DNA of 64,000 nucleotides from Oscillibacter ruminantium GH1 (GCF_000307265.1 NZ_DF158900.1:159294-223293), one strand, 5' to 3'. Shown: positions 14,959 to 23,828, counted from the first letter of the stretch. The notes: generated from the letters alone by a model not told the origin. A program made the numbers and translations.

Positions 14959-16710
14959 ATGACCGGCAAAGAATTTCAAGAACGTTCCTTATTGCAGATT
15001 TTTATCAGCTATTTTAAGCCCCACCGGCGGCTTTTCTTTTTGGACATCACCTGCGCACTGATCATGTCCCTGATTGATCTGGCGTTTCCGTTTATTTCCC
15101 GGTGGTGCATGTATACCTTGCTGCCCGCCAATGCGTGGCAGGCATTTACTGTGGTCATGGTTATCGTGATGGCGGCGTTTACGCTCCGCGCTGGACTGAG
15201 TTATGTGATCTGCTATTACGGCCATACCTTTGGCATTTTGGTGGAAGCGGATATCCGCCGGGACCTGTTCCACCACATGCAGGACCTGAGTTTTGGCTAC
15301 TATGACAAAAACCGCACCGGGCAGCTGATGAGCCGCCTGACCGCCGACCTGTTTGACATCACGGAGCTGGCCCACCACGGGCCGGAGGATGTGTTCATCT
15401 CCATTGTTACCATTGTGGGCGCGCTGGCGGTGATGTTCTCCATCCAATGGCGGCTGGCGCTGGTGATTGCGTTGATTTTGCCGGTATTTTTTGCCGTGGT
15501 TTGGAGCTGCCGAAAGTCCATGGGCGAGGCGTCCGACGCGGTGAAGCGGAAGACCGCCTCTATCAACGCGGACATTGAGTCCGGCCTTTCCGGCATCCGC
15601 ACCGCTAAGGCCTTTGCCAACGAACAGGCGGAGCTGCACAAATTCGATTCCTCTAACGAGACGTTCAAAACCTCCAAGCGGATGTTTCACAAGGCCATGG
15701 GCCGGTTCAACGCCGTGATGGAGTTTTTCCTATGCATGCTGCAGGCGGCGGTGATTGCCGTGGGCGGGTGGCTCATCATGCGCGGACAGATGAATACCAT
15801 CGACCTCATCACATTCAGCCTGTATATTACCACCTTTGTCAGCCCCATCCGCAAGCTCTCCTCCTTCATGGAACTGTTTGCAAACGGCACGGCGGGGCTG
15901 AAACGGTTTGCCGAGTTGATGCGCATTGAGCCGGATTTGAAGGATGCTCCCGGCGCGGAAAATCTCTCCCGGGTAGAGGGACGCATTGATCTGGATCATG
16001 TGAGCTTTGCCTACCGGGACGGGTTGCCGGTGCTGCGCGAAATCGACCTGCACATCCGCTCCGGCGAGACGGTGGCGGTGGTGGGTCCTTCCGGCGGCGG
16101 AAAATCCACGCTGTGCCAGCTGATTCCCCGGTTTTACGACGTGTCCGAGGGCAGTGTGCGGCTGGACGGCAGGGACGTGCGCCAAGTGACGCAGCGCTCG
16201 CTGCGGCGCAATGTGGGCGTGGTACAGCAGGAGGTCTTTCTTTTCGCGGCCAGCGTGCTGGAAAATATTCGCTACGGTCGGCCCGACGCCACAGAAGAGG
16301 AGATTTTTCAGGCCGCGAAAGAGGCGGAAATCTATGAGGACATCATGGCGTTGCCCGATGGGTTTGATACCTATGTGGGCGAGCGGGGAACCCTTCTTTC
16401 GGGCGGACAGAAGCAGCGTATCTCCATCGCCCGGATCTTTTTAAAGGACCCCCCGGTTCTGATTCTGGACGAGGCTACCTCCGCGCTGGACAGCGTGACC
16501 GAGGCGAAGATTCAGGCCACCTTTGACCGTTTGGCTCAGGACAGAACAACCCTGATTATTGCCCACCGGCTCTCCACCGTCCGCAACGCGGACCGGATTT
16601 TGGTGGTGGAGAACGGTGAAATCGTGGAGCAGGGGCCTCACGAGGAACTGCTGGCGAAAAACGGCGCCTACGCGGCGCTCTATCACACACAGGAGTTACA
16701 GCATGGATAA
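14959..16710 (+). CDS. ABC transporter, fused membrane and ATPase domains (exporter type)
   Basis: A 583-residue half-transporter. The membrane domain (~18-305) has six hydrophobic segments; the nucleotide-binding domain shows Walker A GPSGGGKST, the signature LSGGQKQR, Walker B VLILDEATSALD and the switch IIAHRLSTV, with QQEVFLF as Q-loop. The ATG at 14959 is preceded by AGGAGAGA and fits the usual family length. Half-transporters of this MsbA/LmrA/MdlB-like type export lipids, peptides or drugs; the substrate cannot be told. Its stop overlaps ylmH by 8 bases. Confidence 0.93.
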   Translation: MTGKEFQERSLLQIFISYFKPHRRLFFLDITCALIMSLIDLAFPFISRWCMYTLLPANAWQAFTVVMVIVMAAFTLRAGLSYVICYYGHTFGILVEADIRRDLFHHMQDLSFGYYDKNRTGQLMSRLTADLFDITELAHHGPEDVFISIVTIVGALAVMFSIQWRLALVIALILPVFFAVVWSCRKSMGEASDAVKRKTASINADIESGLSGIRTAKAFANEQAELHKFDSSNETFKTSKRMFHKAMGRFNAVMEFFLCMLQAAVIAVGGWLIMRGQMNTIDLITFSLYITTFVSPIRKLSSFMELFANGTAGLKRFAELMRIEPDLKDAPGAENLSRVEGRIDLDHVSFAYRDGLPVLREIDLHIRSGETVAVVGPSGGGKSTLCQLIPRFYDVSEGSVRLDGRDVRQVTQRSLRRNVGVVQQEVFLFAASVLENIRYGRPDATEEEIFQAAKEAEIYEDIMALPDGFDTYVGERGTLLSGGQKQRISIARIFLKDPPVLILDEATSALDSVTEAKIQATFDRLAQDRTTLIIAHRLSTVRNADRILVVENGEIVEQGPHEELLAKNGAYAALYHTQELQHG

Positions 16711-17500
16711 AACGAAGCTGCTGGACAAGGCGGCAAAAAGCGGCGACGAGCGGCTGATACTGGCCCGCGTTTTGGACAAGCTGGAACAGAGCCGCAACCG
16801 CAATATTCCCACGGCCACGGATTTCCTCTCTCCGCAGGAGCGGGCCTCCGCCGAGACGCTGCTGCGCTTGGCAGGAGCGCGGGAAACGGAGTACGTATCT
16901 CTCGGCGGCTATGAGGGCGCGGAGCGCAGAATTTTTCTGTTTCTGCCCGATTGGCTGGATCAAGAGAGCGCGGCGGAGCAAAGCCCTCTTCGGTGCCTGC
17001 GGGCGAAATACCGCCCGGAGTACGATTTGACGCACCGGGACATTTTGGGCAGCCTCATGGGCATGGGCATCACCCGGGAGAAAACGGGGGATATTTTGGC
17101 GGGGAAGGAGTCCTGCGACCTGATCGTGTTGGAGGGAGTGGCGGACTTTTTACTCCAAAGCTGGGATCAGGCGGGCCGGGCGAAACTGAGTGTCAGCGCC
17201 ATCGACGTATCGGAGCTGTCCGCGCCGGAGGAGAGCTGTCAGGAAGTTCGGGACACGGTGATGAGTCTGCGGCTGGACGCCGTGGCATCCACCGGCTTTA
17301 AGATGGCCCGTGGCAAGGCTGCGTCGCTGATTGAAAGCGGCAAAGTTCAGGTGAACTGGCAGGAGTGCACAAAGCCGGATCGGCTTTTGGCGGAGGGGGA
17401 CACCGTCTCTGCGCGGGGACTTGGAAAGTTTCTGGTGGAGGCGGTTGGCGGCGTGACGAAGAAGGGACGCACCTCCATCGTCCTCAAACGCTATGGATAA
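16703..17500 (+). CDS. ylmH: YlmH-family RNA-binding S4-domain protein
   Basis: A 265-residue protein. An N-terminal helical region, then the YlmH core (~85-175, DLTHRDILGSLMGMGITREKTGDIL) and a C-terminal S4 RNA-binding domain (~185-250, LRLDAVASTGFKMARGKAASLIESGKVQVNW). YlmH is linked to cell-division gene clusters and, in Bacillus, to rescue of stalled ribosomes. Here it is detached from the division cluster and overlaps the end of the ABC gene, with AGGAG 8 bases before the ATG. Confidence 0.92.
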   Translation: MDKTKLLDKAAKSGDERLILARVLDKLEQSRNRNIPTATDFLSPQERASAETLLRLAGARETEYVSLGGYEGAERRIFLFLPDWLDQESAAEQSPLRCLRAKYRPEYDLTHRDILGSLMGMGITREKTGDILAGKESCDLIVLEGVADFLLQSWDQAGRAKLSVSAIDVSELSAPEESCQEVRDTVMSLRLDAVASTGFKMARGKAASLIESGKVQVNWQECTKPDRLLAEGDTVSARGLGKFLVEAVGGVTKKGRTSIVLKRYG

Positions 17501-17726
17501 GGAGCTGGACATGCTGGAATATGAATTTGAGCGCGTTCACGCGGAGATGGGCGGATACAGCATCTTCGGCGGAATCGGCATTGAGACGGAGGGCCACCGG
17601 GAGGTCATCCTCCGCCGTGCTGCGGAGGGCTGGCGGTACGCAGGCTGGCTTCCGGCGGTTCAGCGAGGCACGGGACACGTTGAGGAAATGGATTTGGTGT
17701 TTGTGCGGGAACGCGCAGATGCCTGA
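17493..17726 (+). CDS. DUF4177-like small protein
   Basis: A 77-residue protein with the short-fold pattern MLEYEFERV...HREVILRRAAEGWRYAGWLPA...EMDLVFVRE, typical of DUF4177 (a Trp-Arg-rich small beta-alpha fold of unknown role). The ATG at 17493 overlaps ylmH by 8 bases; an alternative start at 17511 begins right at the conserved domain. Part of the run of small genes downstream of ylmH. Confidence 0.75.
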   Translation: MDKELDMLEYEFERVHAEMGGYSIFGGIGIETEGHREVILRRAAEGWRYAGWLPAVQRGTGHVEEMDLVFVRERADA

Positions 17727-17739
17727 GCAGGAGGAAGCT

Positions 17740-17949
17740 ATGGAGCAAACAAAGATCGACCGCATCAACGAACTGGCCCGCAAGGCCAAGTCCCCGGAGG
17801 GACTGACGCAGCAGGAGGAGCAGGAGCGCGCCGCGCTGCGCCGGGAGTATGTGGACGCGGTGCTGGGAAATTTACAGGGTCAGCTGGATCACACGTACCT
17901 TCAGCGGCCTGACGGGTCTAAGGAAAAGTTAAAGAAAAAAGAGGAGTGA
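17740..17949 (+). CDS. DUF896 (YnzC-like) small protein
   Basis: A 69-residue, highly charged helical protein: KIDRINELARKAKSPEGLT, QEEQERAALRREYVDA and a LDHTYLQRPDGS close, which is the DUF896/YnzC signature. The B. subtilis relative sits in the SOS lexA-yneA region, but its function is not settled. AGGAGG lies just upstream of the ATG. Probably translated as part of the ylmH operon; stop overlaps the ribosome site of the next gene. Confidence 0.88.
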   Translation: MEQTKIDRINELARKAKSPEGLTQQEEQERAALRREYVDAVLGNLQGQLDHTYLQRPDGSKEKLKKKEE

Positions 17950-17954
17950 GGACA

Positions 17955-19205
17955 ATGCCGAGTAGAAACCAAGGTGGGGAACAGAAGGAGGGCGGCTGGG
18001 GTTCTTGGGCGCTGATCGTATTCCTGTTCGCCATCGGCGTTTGGCCTGTGGCGTTGTTTCTGCTGTTTTCAAAGCTGTTTGGGAACGACAATAAAAAGAA
18101 GCGGAGTGCTGCCGTTCCACCCCCCCTGCAGGTGAATTACGCGGGAGAGCAGGGACACGCTGCCCGCCATGCGGCGGCGGACAGTCGCGCCAGAACCGCG
18201 GCGCAGAATATGGTGAAGTCTCCGGCGATCAAGAAGTCCAATGCCCGAACGCTGAAAATTATCGGCATCATCATGATGGCGGTGGGTTTGCTCTCCGCAA
18301 GCGACCCGGCGAACATGGTGTTTTCAGGCTATGTGTCCGGCTTCATCTGGGATTTGCTGCAATATATGGCCATCGCGGTGGGCGGCTTGGGCATGTTTTG
18401 CGGCGGACTTAAAATGGACGCCAATATGCGCCGCTATGCCCGGTATCTGGCGGTGATGGGAGACGCTGAAGCCGTCCCGCTGGCGGATTTGAGCAGGAAA
18501 CTGGGCTGGTCCGAAAGAAGAATTGGAAAAGACCTTGGAAAGATGATTGATAAAGGGTATTTCGGCGGTCGGGCATATCTCGATCAGGGGCTGGGATACT
18601 TCTTCCGCAGCAGTCAGGCGGATGCGGAACTCAAGCGCCGGCGGGAGGCCCAGTCCGCCGCCAAGGAACCGCCCAAAGAAGCGCCCAAGGAGACGGAGGA
18701 AGGATATTCCGGCATTCTGCGGAATATCCGCCGGGCCAACGACCGGATCGCCGACCCGATGCTGACCGCTAAAATCGACCGGCTGGAAGAGATCACCGCC
18801 CGCATTTTTCGCGCGGTGGAGGAAGATCCGAAAAAGCGCAGCCGCATTGATACGTTCCTGAATTACTATCTACCCACCACTCAAAAGCTGCTGGACGCCT
18901 ATGCGGAGTTCGATGCCGCGGGCGTGGAGGGGGAAAACCTGCGTCAGGCGAAGCAGCGCATTGAAAAGACTATGGATTCCATCGTAGCGGGGTTTGAACA
19001 CCAGCTGGACGAGTTGTATAAGTCGGATGCCATGGATGTGGACAGCGATATCCGGGTGATGGAGACGATGCTTCACCGGGACACCGCCAGCGTGGAAAAG
19101 GATTTCGGGCTGGGCGGCGCGTCAAGCGCACCGAAGGCCTCCGCCTCCGCCGGAACCGGAGACGTGGATCTGGGCGGCGCGGCGGCGCAGACACAAGGAG
19201 AATAA
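17955..19205 (+). CDS. XpaC/5-bromo-4-chloroindolyl phosphate hydrolysis family membrane protein
   Basis: A 416-residue protein; ATG 17955 preferred over the GTG at 17946 because GAGGAG sits 8 bases before it. Hydrophobic segments at ~18-40 and two more at ~96-140 are followed by a winged-helix-like region (VPLADLSRKLGWSERRIGKDLGKMIDKGYFGG) and a long helical C-terminus (~230-385, RIADPMLTAKIDRLEEITARIF...RIDTFLNYYLPTTQKLLDAYAEFD) matching the XpaC domain. In many Firmicutes it pairs with a TelA-like toxic-anion gene; none is seen here. The name describes an indirect phenotype, so no enzymatic role is claimed. Confidence 0.85.
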   Translation: MPSRNQGGEQKEGGWGSWALIVFLFAIGVWPVALFLLFSKLFGNDNKKKRSAAVPPPLQVNYAGEQGHAARHAAADSRARTAAQNMVKSPAIKKSNARTLKIIGIIMMAVGLLSASDPANMVFSGYVSGFIWDLLQYMAIAVGGLGMFCGGLKMDANMRRYARYLAVMGDAEAVPLADLSRKLGWSERRIGKDLGKMIDKGYFGGRAYLDQGLGYFFRSSQADAELKRRREAQSAAKEPPKEAPKETEEGYSGILRNIRRANDRIADPMLTAKIDRLEEITARIFRAVEEDPKKRSRIDTFLNYYLPTTQKLLDAYAEFDAAGVEGENLRQAKQRIEKTMDSIVAGFEHQLDELYKSDAMDVDSDIRVMETMLHRDTASVEKDFGLGGASSAPKASASAGTGDVDLGGAAAQTQGE

Positions 19206-19211
19206 AACAGC

Positions 19212-19238
19212 GAAAAGCCGGGCAAAGCCCGGCTTTTC
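19212..19238 (+). terminator. intrinsic terminator after the ABC-ylmH-xpaC-like operon
   Basis: Perfect 12-bp stem (19212-19223 with 19227-19238) with an AAA loop; the T-run is within the end of the stem, so strength is moderate. Confidence 0.7.
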
Positions 19239-19270
19239 ACTGCATTTATCGGAGTGCAAGGATTCCTTGC

Positions 19271-19299
19271 GTGACTTTTTTTCGCCGGTTTGCTAGGAT
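19271..19299 (+). promoter_or_regulatory. promoter of the HTH membrane regulator
   Basis: GTGACT (19271-19276), 17-base spacer, TAGGAT (19294-19299) with TGC extended -10 (19291-19293). Confidence 0.5.
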
Positions 19300-19318
19300 G
19301 GTGACAGGAGCTGATGAA

Positions 19319-19966
19319 ATGAACGCAATTACAAAAAATCTGAGAGGACTGCGGAGGGAGCGGAATCTGACACAGGATGCGCTGGCGGAGCAGCTGCACG
19401 TTACCCGTCAGACCATCTCCTCGTGGGAAACGGGCAAAACGCAGCCCGACATCGAGACATTGACGGAGCTGGCGCAGGCACTGGGCACGGATGTAAACGG
19501 CCTGATTTACGGTGTGCGTCCGGTGGAGGTTCCCTATCCGAACCGCCGCCGAGAGCGGATCGCGTTCGCGGCTGTCTGCGCCGTGATTTTAGTAGTTTGG
19601 GTGGTGCTTGAGCTGACGCTGGTTCCTCAGCTCAAGACGTTGCAGGCGCGGACGTATCAGGTTCTGCCCGGCTTGATTTACCGCGCCACTGCCCGCCCGA
19701 TGGCGGGACTGGCACTGGCCGGCCTGGGACTGGGAACGCTGTCTATCTGGAAAGATATCCGCATCAAGCGGCGGGGGATTCGGCTGGCATTTTGTGTGGC
19801 GGGCATTGTGCTGTTGGTTTTGATCTGGGGCGGAATCGTTTGGGGAGTCAGCGGCGGGACGAGTCCCATCCGTGCACTATATACACTGCTCGGCAAGCTG
19901 CTTCGCTATGATTTGTGGGTGTTTATCGTGATCGGTGGGTGCTTGTATCTGGGATTTGACCGATGA
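19319..19966 (+). CDS. XRE-type helix-turn-helix regulator with membrane domain
   Basis: A 215-residue protein. Residues ~1-65 are a Cro/C1-type HTH (LRGLRRERNLTQDALAEQLHVTRQTISSWETGKTQPDIETL), the rest four hydrophobic segments (~80-100, ~125-142, ~155-178, ~193-212). This layout is common in Clostridia for membrane-tethered repressors of neighbouring transport genes. The ATG at 19319 is preferred over the upstream in-frame ATG because of the promoter position and the AGGAG site. The target is unknown; the convergent P-type ATPase is controlled separately by a riboswitch. Confidence 0.82.
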   Translation: MNAITKNLRGLRRERNLTQDALAEQLHVTRQTISSWETGKTQPDIETLTELAQALGTDVNGLIYGVRPVEVPYPNRRRERIAFAAVCAVILVVWVVLELTLVPQLKTLQARTYQVLPGLIYRATARPMAGLALAGLGLGTLSIWKDIRIKRRGIRLAFCVAGIVLLVLIWGGIVWGVSGGTSPIRALYTLLGKLLRYDLWVFIVIGGCLYLGFDR

Positions 19967-20057
19967 GGTATCTTTTCCCTTTCACGACTTCCGGCCTAAG
20001 GAAGAGGGGAAAGGGAGCGAAGCGCAGTCTTCGTTCAAAGGCGGAAACAAAGTAAAA

Positions 20058-20089
20058 CGGCCTCTGCCCGAAAGGGCAGAGGCCGCTTT
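20058..20089. terminator. bidirectional terminator between convergent genes
   Basis: Perfect 12-bp stem (20058-20069 with 20074-20085) with a GAAA tetraloop. It is followed by CTTTA on the plus strand and by a TTTT run on the minus strand; it ends both the HTH regulator and the P-type ATPase transcripts. Confidence 0.8.
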
Positions 20090-20123
20090 AAAAAGAACGA
20101 ATAAAAGATTTTCAATCAGAATC

Positions 20124-22703
20124 TTATTTCTTTCGAAGGGCTTTCAGAATCTGAATGACGACCATGCTGCCAAAGGCCAGACCCACGATAGCGCCCAGAT
20201 TCATCGCAGACAGCGCCGCCACACTGAACAGCGGCTCCAACGCCGGAACCATCAAGACGCTTCCCAGCAGCAGTCCGCCAACAGCGAAAGCACCCAACAA
20301 ATAGCGGTTATTGAAGAACTTCTTCGTGAACAGAACGGGGTGGGCGGATTTGCAATTGAACCCGTGGAACAGGCGGCTCAGACACAGGGTTGCAAACGCC
20401 ATGGTGCTGCCGGTGGCCGCTCCGCCGGCGGAAAGGCCGATGTGGAACGCGACAATGGTGGCAAGGGAAATGACGCAGCCCTCCACACCCACGTTGGTAA
20501 GGAAATCCTTTGTTAAGATTCCCTCGCTCCGGGGACGGGGTTTTTGAAGCATCACGTCCTCGCTCTGCGGCTCCAGACCCAGCGCGATGGCGGGCAGACT
20601 GTCCGTCAGCAGATTGATAAACAACAGGTGAACCGCCGCGAAGGGCACCGGAAGTCCCGCCAAGGATGCGTACAGCACCGTCAAAATTCCCGCCATGTTG
20701 CCGGAGAGCAGGAACTGAATGGCTCGCTTGATGTTGGCGTACACGCCCCGGCCGTTTTCCACAGCCCGGATGATGGTGGCAAAGTTGTCGTCCGCCAGCA
20801 CCATTCCGGCGGCGTCCTTCGCCACCTCTGTGCCGGTGACGCCCATGGCCACGCCAATGTCCGCCTGCTTCAGGGCCGGGGCGTCGTTCACGCCGTCGCC
20901 GGTCATGGCCACAAGATTTCCCCGCTCCTGCCAAGCCCGCACAATGCGGATTTTATGCTCCGGAGACACCCGGGCATAAACGCTGACCTTGGGCACAAAT
21001 GCTTTCAGCTCCTCGTCGCTCATCGTGTCGATCACCGCGCCGTCCACGGCTTCGGTGCCCTCGGTCAGAATACCGATCTTTTTGGCGATGGCCGCGGCGG
21101 TGATCCGGTGGTCACCGGTGATCATCACCGGACGAATACCTGCGGCGGCGCACTCTGCCACCGCCCGGGCGGACTCTTCCCGGGGCGGGTCCATCATGGC
21201 AATCAGTCCCAGAAAGTCCAATCCGTTTTCATCGCCCAAATTGACCGACGGGGCATCCACCTTTCGGCAGGCGAAAGCCAGCACACGCAGTCCCTCCCGG
21301 GAAAACTGCTCGTTGACGGCCTCAATTTCCTTCCGCTCCTCCTGAGAGATGTGGGTGCGGTCCAACAGCACGTCTACCGCGCCCTTGGTCATCATCATGA
21401 GTCCGCCGGAGAGCTGGTGAACCGTGGACATCAGCTTTCGGTCGGAGTCAAAAGGAATCTCCGTTAGGCGGGGGTACTTTTGGCGAGTCTCCTCCTCGTC
21501 AAAGCTGAACCGCTCGCCGAGGCGCACCAGCGCGGTTTCCGTGGGATCGCCCACCTCGCCGTTTTCGTTCACCGTCGCGTCGCTGCAAAGCAGGGCGGCG
21601 CGCAGCAGCGGCTCTTGCAGGGGATCGCCGAAATCCGCCTCTTCTACCGGGATGATCTTTCCTTTTGCGTAGAGCTTTTGCACGGTCATCTTGTTCTGCG
21701 TCAGGGTGCCTGTTTTATCAGAGCAGATAACGGATACGCTGCCCAAGCCTTCCACTGCCTGCAATTTCCGGATAATCGCGTTTTCCTTCGCCATCTTTCG
21801 GGTGCCGAAGGAGAGGACGATGGTGACGATGGAGGAAAGCGCCTCCGGAATGGCCGCCACGGCCAGCGCCACGGCGAAGAGGAACGCGTTCATCACCGGC
21901 TCGTTCCGCACGAATACGCTGACGGCGAACAGGATGCCGCAGAGAATCAAGATGCAGAGGGAGAGCTTTTTGCCAAACTGGTCAAGGCTTACTTGCAGAG
22001 GCGTCTTCTTTTCCCCAGCGGCCTTCAGCAGCGCCGCGATGCGGCCCATCTCCGTGTCCATTCCCACGCCGGTGACCAGAAAACGTCCGCGTCCATAGGT
22101 GATGAAGCTGCCGGAGTACACCATGTCCTTCCGGTCGCCCAAAGGCGCGTCTCCGGCGACCTCTTGGGGGTCCTTTTCCACCGGCAGACTCTCACCGGTG
22201 AGGGCGCTTTCGTCCGCTTTCAGCGCCGCGCAGTCCAGCAGCCGCCCATCGGCGCACACTGCGTCGCCCGCGTCCAGACACACCACGTCGCCCACGGTAA
22301 CGTCCCGTCCCGGAATTTCTATTACCACGCCGTCCCGCAGCACTTTGGCCGTCGGGGCGGACATCCGCTTGAGACTTTCCAGCGATGCGGCGGCCTTCAC
22401 GGTTTGAACCGTGCCCAGCACCGCGTTCATCGTAATGACCGCTAAAATGACCGCAGCGCTCTCCGCGTCTCCCAGCGCGATAGACACTGCCGCTGCCGCG
22501 ATCAGCAAAATAACCAGAAAGTCCGCAAATTGCTCCAGAAAAATGCGGACCGTGGACTTTTGCTTTTCTGCACGCAGCTCATTGGGACCGTTCTGTTGGA
22601 GGCGCGTTGCGGCTTCCTCCCCCGTCAATCCCTGTTCGGTGCAGCTGAGGTCGCGGAACAGCTCCACTCTTGTCTTTTGCCAGATTTCTTTTTTATCTGC
22701 CAT
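20124..22703 (-). CDS. cation-transporting P-type ATPase (P2 type), probably Mn2+ exporter
   Basis: An 859-residue pump. N-terminal actuator-type start (LSCTEQGLTGEEAATRLQQNGPNEL), the actuator motif ADESALTGESLPVEK, membrane helix 4 with VAAIPEALSSIVTI, phosphorylation site SVICSDKTGTLTQNKMTV, the hinge MTGDGVNDAPALKQADIGVAMG, and six C-terminal membrane segments. By protein sequence alone it would be called a calcium ATPase; the yybP-ykoY riboswitch and terminator in its leader (22742-22869) instead point to Mn2+ export, as for L. lactis YoaB. The start at 22703 fits the domain start and has GGAAAG upstream; the 25 upstream codons lie inside the riboswitch terminator. Confidence 0.9.
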   Translation of the reverse strand: MADKKEIWQKTRVELFRDLSCTEQGLTGEEAATRLQQNGPNELRAEKQKSTVRIFLEQFADFLVILLIAAAAVSIALGDAESAAVILAVITMNAVLGTVQTVKAAASLESLKRMSAPTAKVLRDGVVIEIPGRDVTVGDVVCLDAGDAVCADGRLLDCAALKADESALTGESLPVEKDPQEVAGDAPLGDRKDMVYSGSFITYGRGRFLVTGVGMDTEMGRIAALLKAAGEKKTPLQVSLDQFGKKLSLCILILCGILFAVSVFVRNEPVMNAFLFAVALAVAAIPEALSSIVTIVLSFGTRKMAKENAIIRKLQAVEGLGSVSVICSDKTGTLTQNKMTVQKLYAKGKIIPVEEADFGDPLQEPLLRAALLCSDATVNENGEVGDPTETALVRLGERFSFDEEETRQKYPRLTEIPFDSDRKLMSTVHQLSGGLMMMTKGAVDVLLDRTHISQEERKEIEAVNEQFSREGLRVLAFACRKVDAPSVNLGDENGLDFLGLIAMMDPPREESARAVAECAAAGIRPVMITGDHRITAAAIAKKIGILTEGTEAVDGAVIDTMSDEELKAFVPKVSVYARVSPEHKIRIVRAWQERGNLVAMTGDGVNDAPALKQADIGVAMGVTGTEVAKDAAGMVLADDNFATIIRAVENGRGVYANIKRAIQFLLSGNMAGILTVLYASLAGLPVPFAAVHLLFINLLTDSLPAIALGLEPQSEDVMLQKPRPRSEGILTKDFLTNVGVEGCVISLATIVAFHIGLSAGGAATGSTMAFATLCLSRLFHGFNCKSAHPVLFTKKFFNNRYLLGAFAVGGLLLGSVLMVPALEPLFSVAALSAMNLGAIVGLAFGSMVVIQILKALRKK

Positions 22704-22734
22704 TGTTCTTCTTTCCTTTCCTACCGGCCGACGC

Positions 22735-22787
22735 AAAAAAAGCGAGACTTTTGCGCCAACGCCAAAGCGTTTGCTCAAAAGTCTCGC
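22735..22787 (-). terminator. riboswitch-controlled terminator in the P-type ATPase leader
   Basis: On the minus strand a 12-bp perfect stem (22787-22776 with 22753-22742) is followed by seven U (22741-22735). Its 5' arm contains the CUUUUG sequence that also closes the aptamer, so ligand binding and termination exclude each other. Confidence 0.85.
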
Positions 22788-22869
22788 CAGTTCGATCCGA
22801 AGCGGGGCAGAAATTCTGCCCGTATTGACGCCAGCGGATGCACATTTCTGTGCCGGCTACTCCCTCATG
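22776..22869 (-). ncRNA. yybP-ykoY family Mn2+ riboswitch
   Basis: The leader RNA starts CAUGAGGGAGUAGCCGG, then a small hairpin and CAUCCG, then GUCAAUACGG, a hairpin, and ends GCGAGACUUUUG. The GGGAGUAGC, GUCAxxACG and (G)CGAGACxUUU blocks are the ones I know from yybP-ykoY RNAs. CAUGAG at the 5' end pairs with CUUUUG at the 3' end (one mismatch, one G-U) as helix P1. The 3' strand is shared with the downstream terminator, giving an ON switch: Mn2+ stabilises the aptamer and lets the pump gene be read. Confidence 0.85.
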
Positions 22870-22878
22870 ATTGGGAAT

Positions 22879-22907
22879 ATCCTATCCGATTTTGCAGCGG
22901 ATGTCAA
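22879..22907 (-). promoter_or_regulatory. promoter of the riboswitch-controlled P-type ATPase
   Basis: On the minus strand TTGACA (22907-22902), 17-base spacer, TAGGAT (22884-22879). Transcription would start about 22872, a few bases before the aptamer. Confidence 0.8.
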
Positions 22908-22958
22908 GAGTATTTTTCTTTAAGCTGCCACAAAATTTTCCACTTGCGTCGCATCTGT

Positions 22959-23828
22959 TTAAAGACCGCGCCATTCCTCCGGCCGCAGCAGGGACATGTC
23001 CGCCGCGGCTTGGTCAATCGCCGCCAGCATGGCGGCCTTATCGGCGTTCAGCGTACCCCGGAGCACCAGATAATTGCTGGCGTGGTTCATGCGGAACACG
23101 CTACCGGGGCTGTCCAAATGTTCCACCAGCAGCCGCGTTTCCCGCAGGTCCTCCGCCGGGGTCAGCAATTGAAAGGACCCCTCTTGTACCCAGTCGAAAA
23201 GCGGCGTTCCCGGCTCCACCATTAGCGTCAGCATCCCGATGTACTCCGGGTTCATGGAGTTGAAGGCTGCCGCCGTCTCCACCGCGTGGCGCTCCAAAAG
23301 TGCTGGCCCGCCAAGGCCGGTGATGGCGGTGACGGAGAGGGCGATGCCATTTCGACGGATCTTCTTCCCCATCTCCACGATGAAGGCCGCGTTGTGGCCC
23401 TTTCGCATCTTTTCCAAAACCGCGTCGCACCCGGATTCAAGGCCCATGTAGACCATGCTCAGCCCCTTGGCCCGAAGAGTCTGTAATTCCTCGTCCGTGC
23501 GGATGTTCACGCTGTCGGGCGAGGCGTAGCAGGTCACGCGGATGCACTCCGGGAACAGGGAACGAATCGTGTCCAGAATGGTTTCCAGCTCCCCGGCCTT
23601 TCGCACCAGTGCGTCCCCGTCGGCCAGAAAGATTTTCTTCACGGCGGGATAGAGCTTCCGGGACTCCCGGAAGTCCGCCAGAATTTCCTCCAGCGGCCGG
23701 ATAGCAAACCGCTTTTCCTTATACATGCTGCAAAAGGCGCAGGTGTTGTGGCTGCACCCGTAAGTCACCTGAACAATGAGGCTCCGGGCCTCGGAGGGGG
23801 GACGGTACACACTTCCAACGTATTTCAT
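22959..23828 (-). CDS. radical SAM protein
   Basis: A 289-residue enzyme. The cluster-binding motif is GCSHNTCAFC (Cx4Cx2C), the spacing found in a Clostridia radical SAM subfamily with the GCxHNxCxFC pattern; beta-strand motifs VYMGLESGCDAVLEKMRKG and TAITGLGG follow. The start at 23828 begins just before the SIVQVTYGCSH region, overlaps the upstream aminotransferase stop by 4 bases (ATGA), and needs none of the longer frame. The chemistry is unknown. The translational coupling with the aminotransferase suggests a joint pathway. Confidence 0.88.
   Translation of the reverse strand: MKYVGSVYRPPSEARSLIVQVTYGCSHNTCAFCSMYKEKRFAIRPLEEILADFRESRKLYPAVKKIFLADGDALVRKAGELETILDTIRSLFPECIRVTCYASPDSVNIRTDEELQTLRAKGLSMVYMGLESGCDAVLEKMRKGHNAAFIVEMGKKIRRNGIALSVTAITGLGGPALLERHAVETAAAFNSMNPEYIGMLTLMVEPGTPLFDWVQEGSFQLLTPAEDLRETRLLVEHLDSPGSVFRMNHASNYLVLRGTLNADKAAMLAAIDQAAADMSLLRPEEWRGL

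Noticed and set aside
20544..21467. 307-residue open frame on the plus strand inside the P-type ATPase
   Set aside because: Antisense to a clear P-type ATPase domain with all motifs; no family pattern of its own.
22704..22778. Upstream extension of the P-type ATPase frame
   Set aside because: It lies in the riboswitch terminator and would be translated only from a non-family start; ATG 22703 fits the domain.
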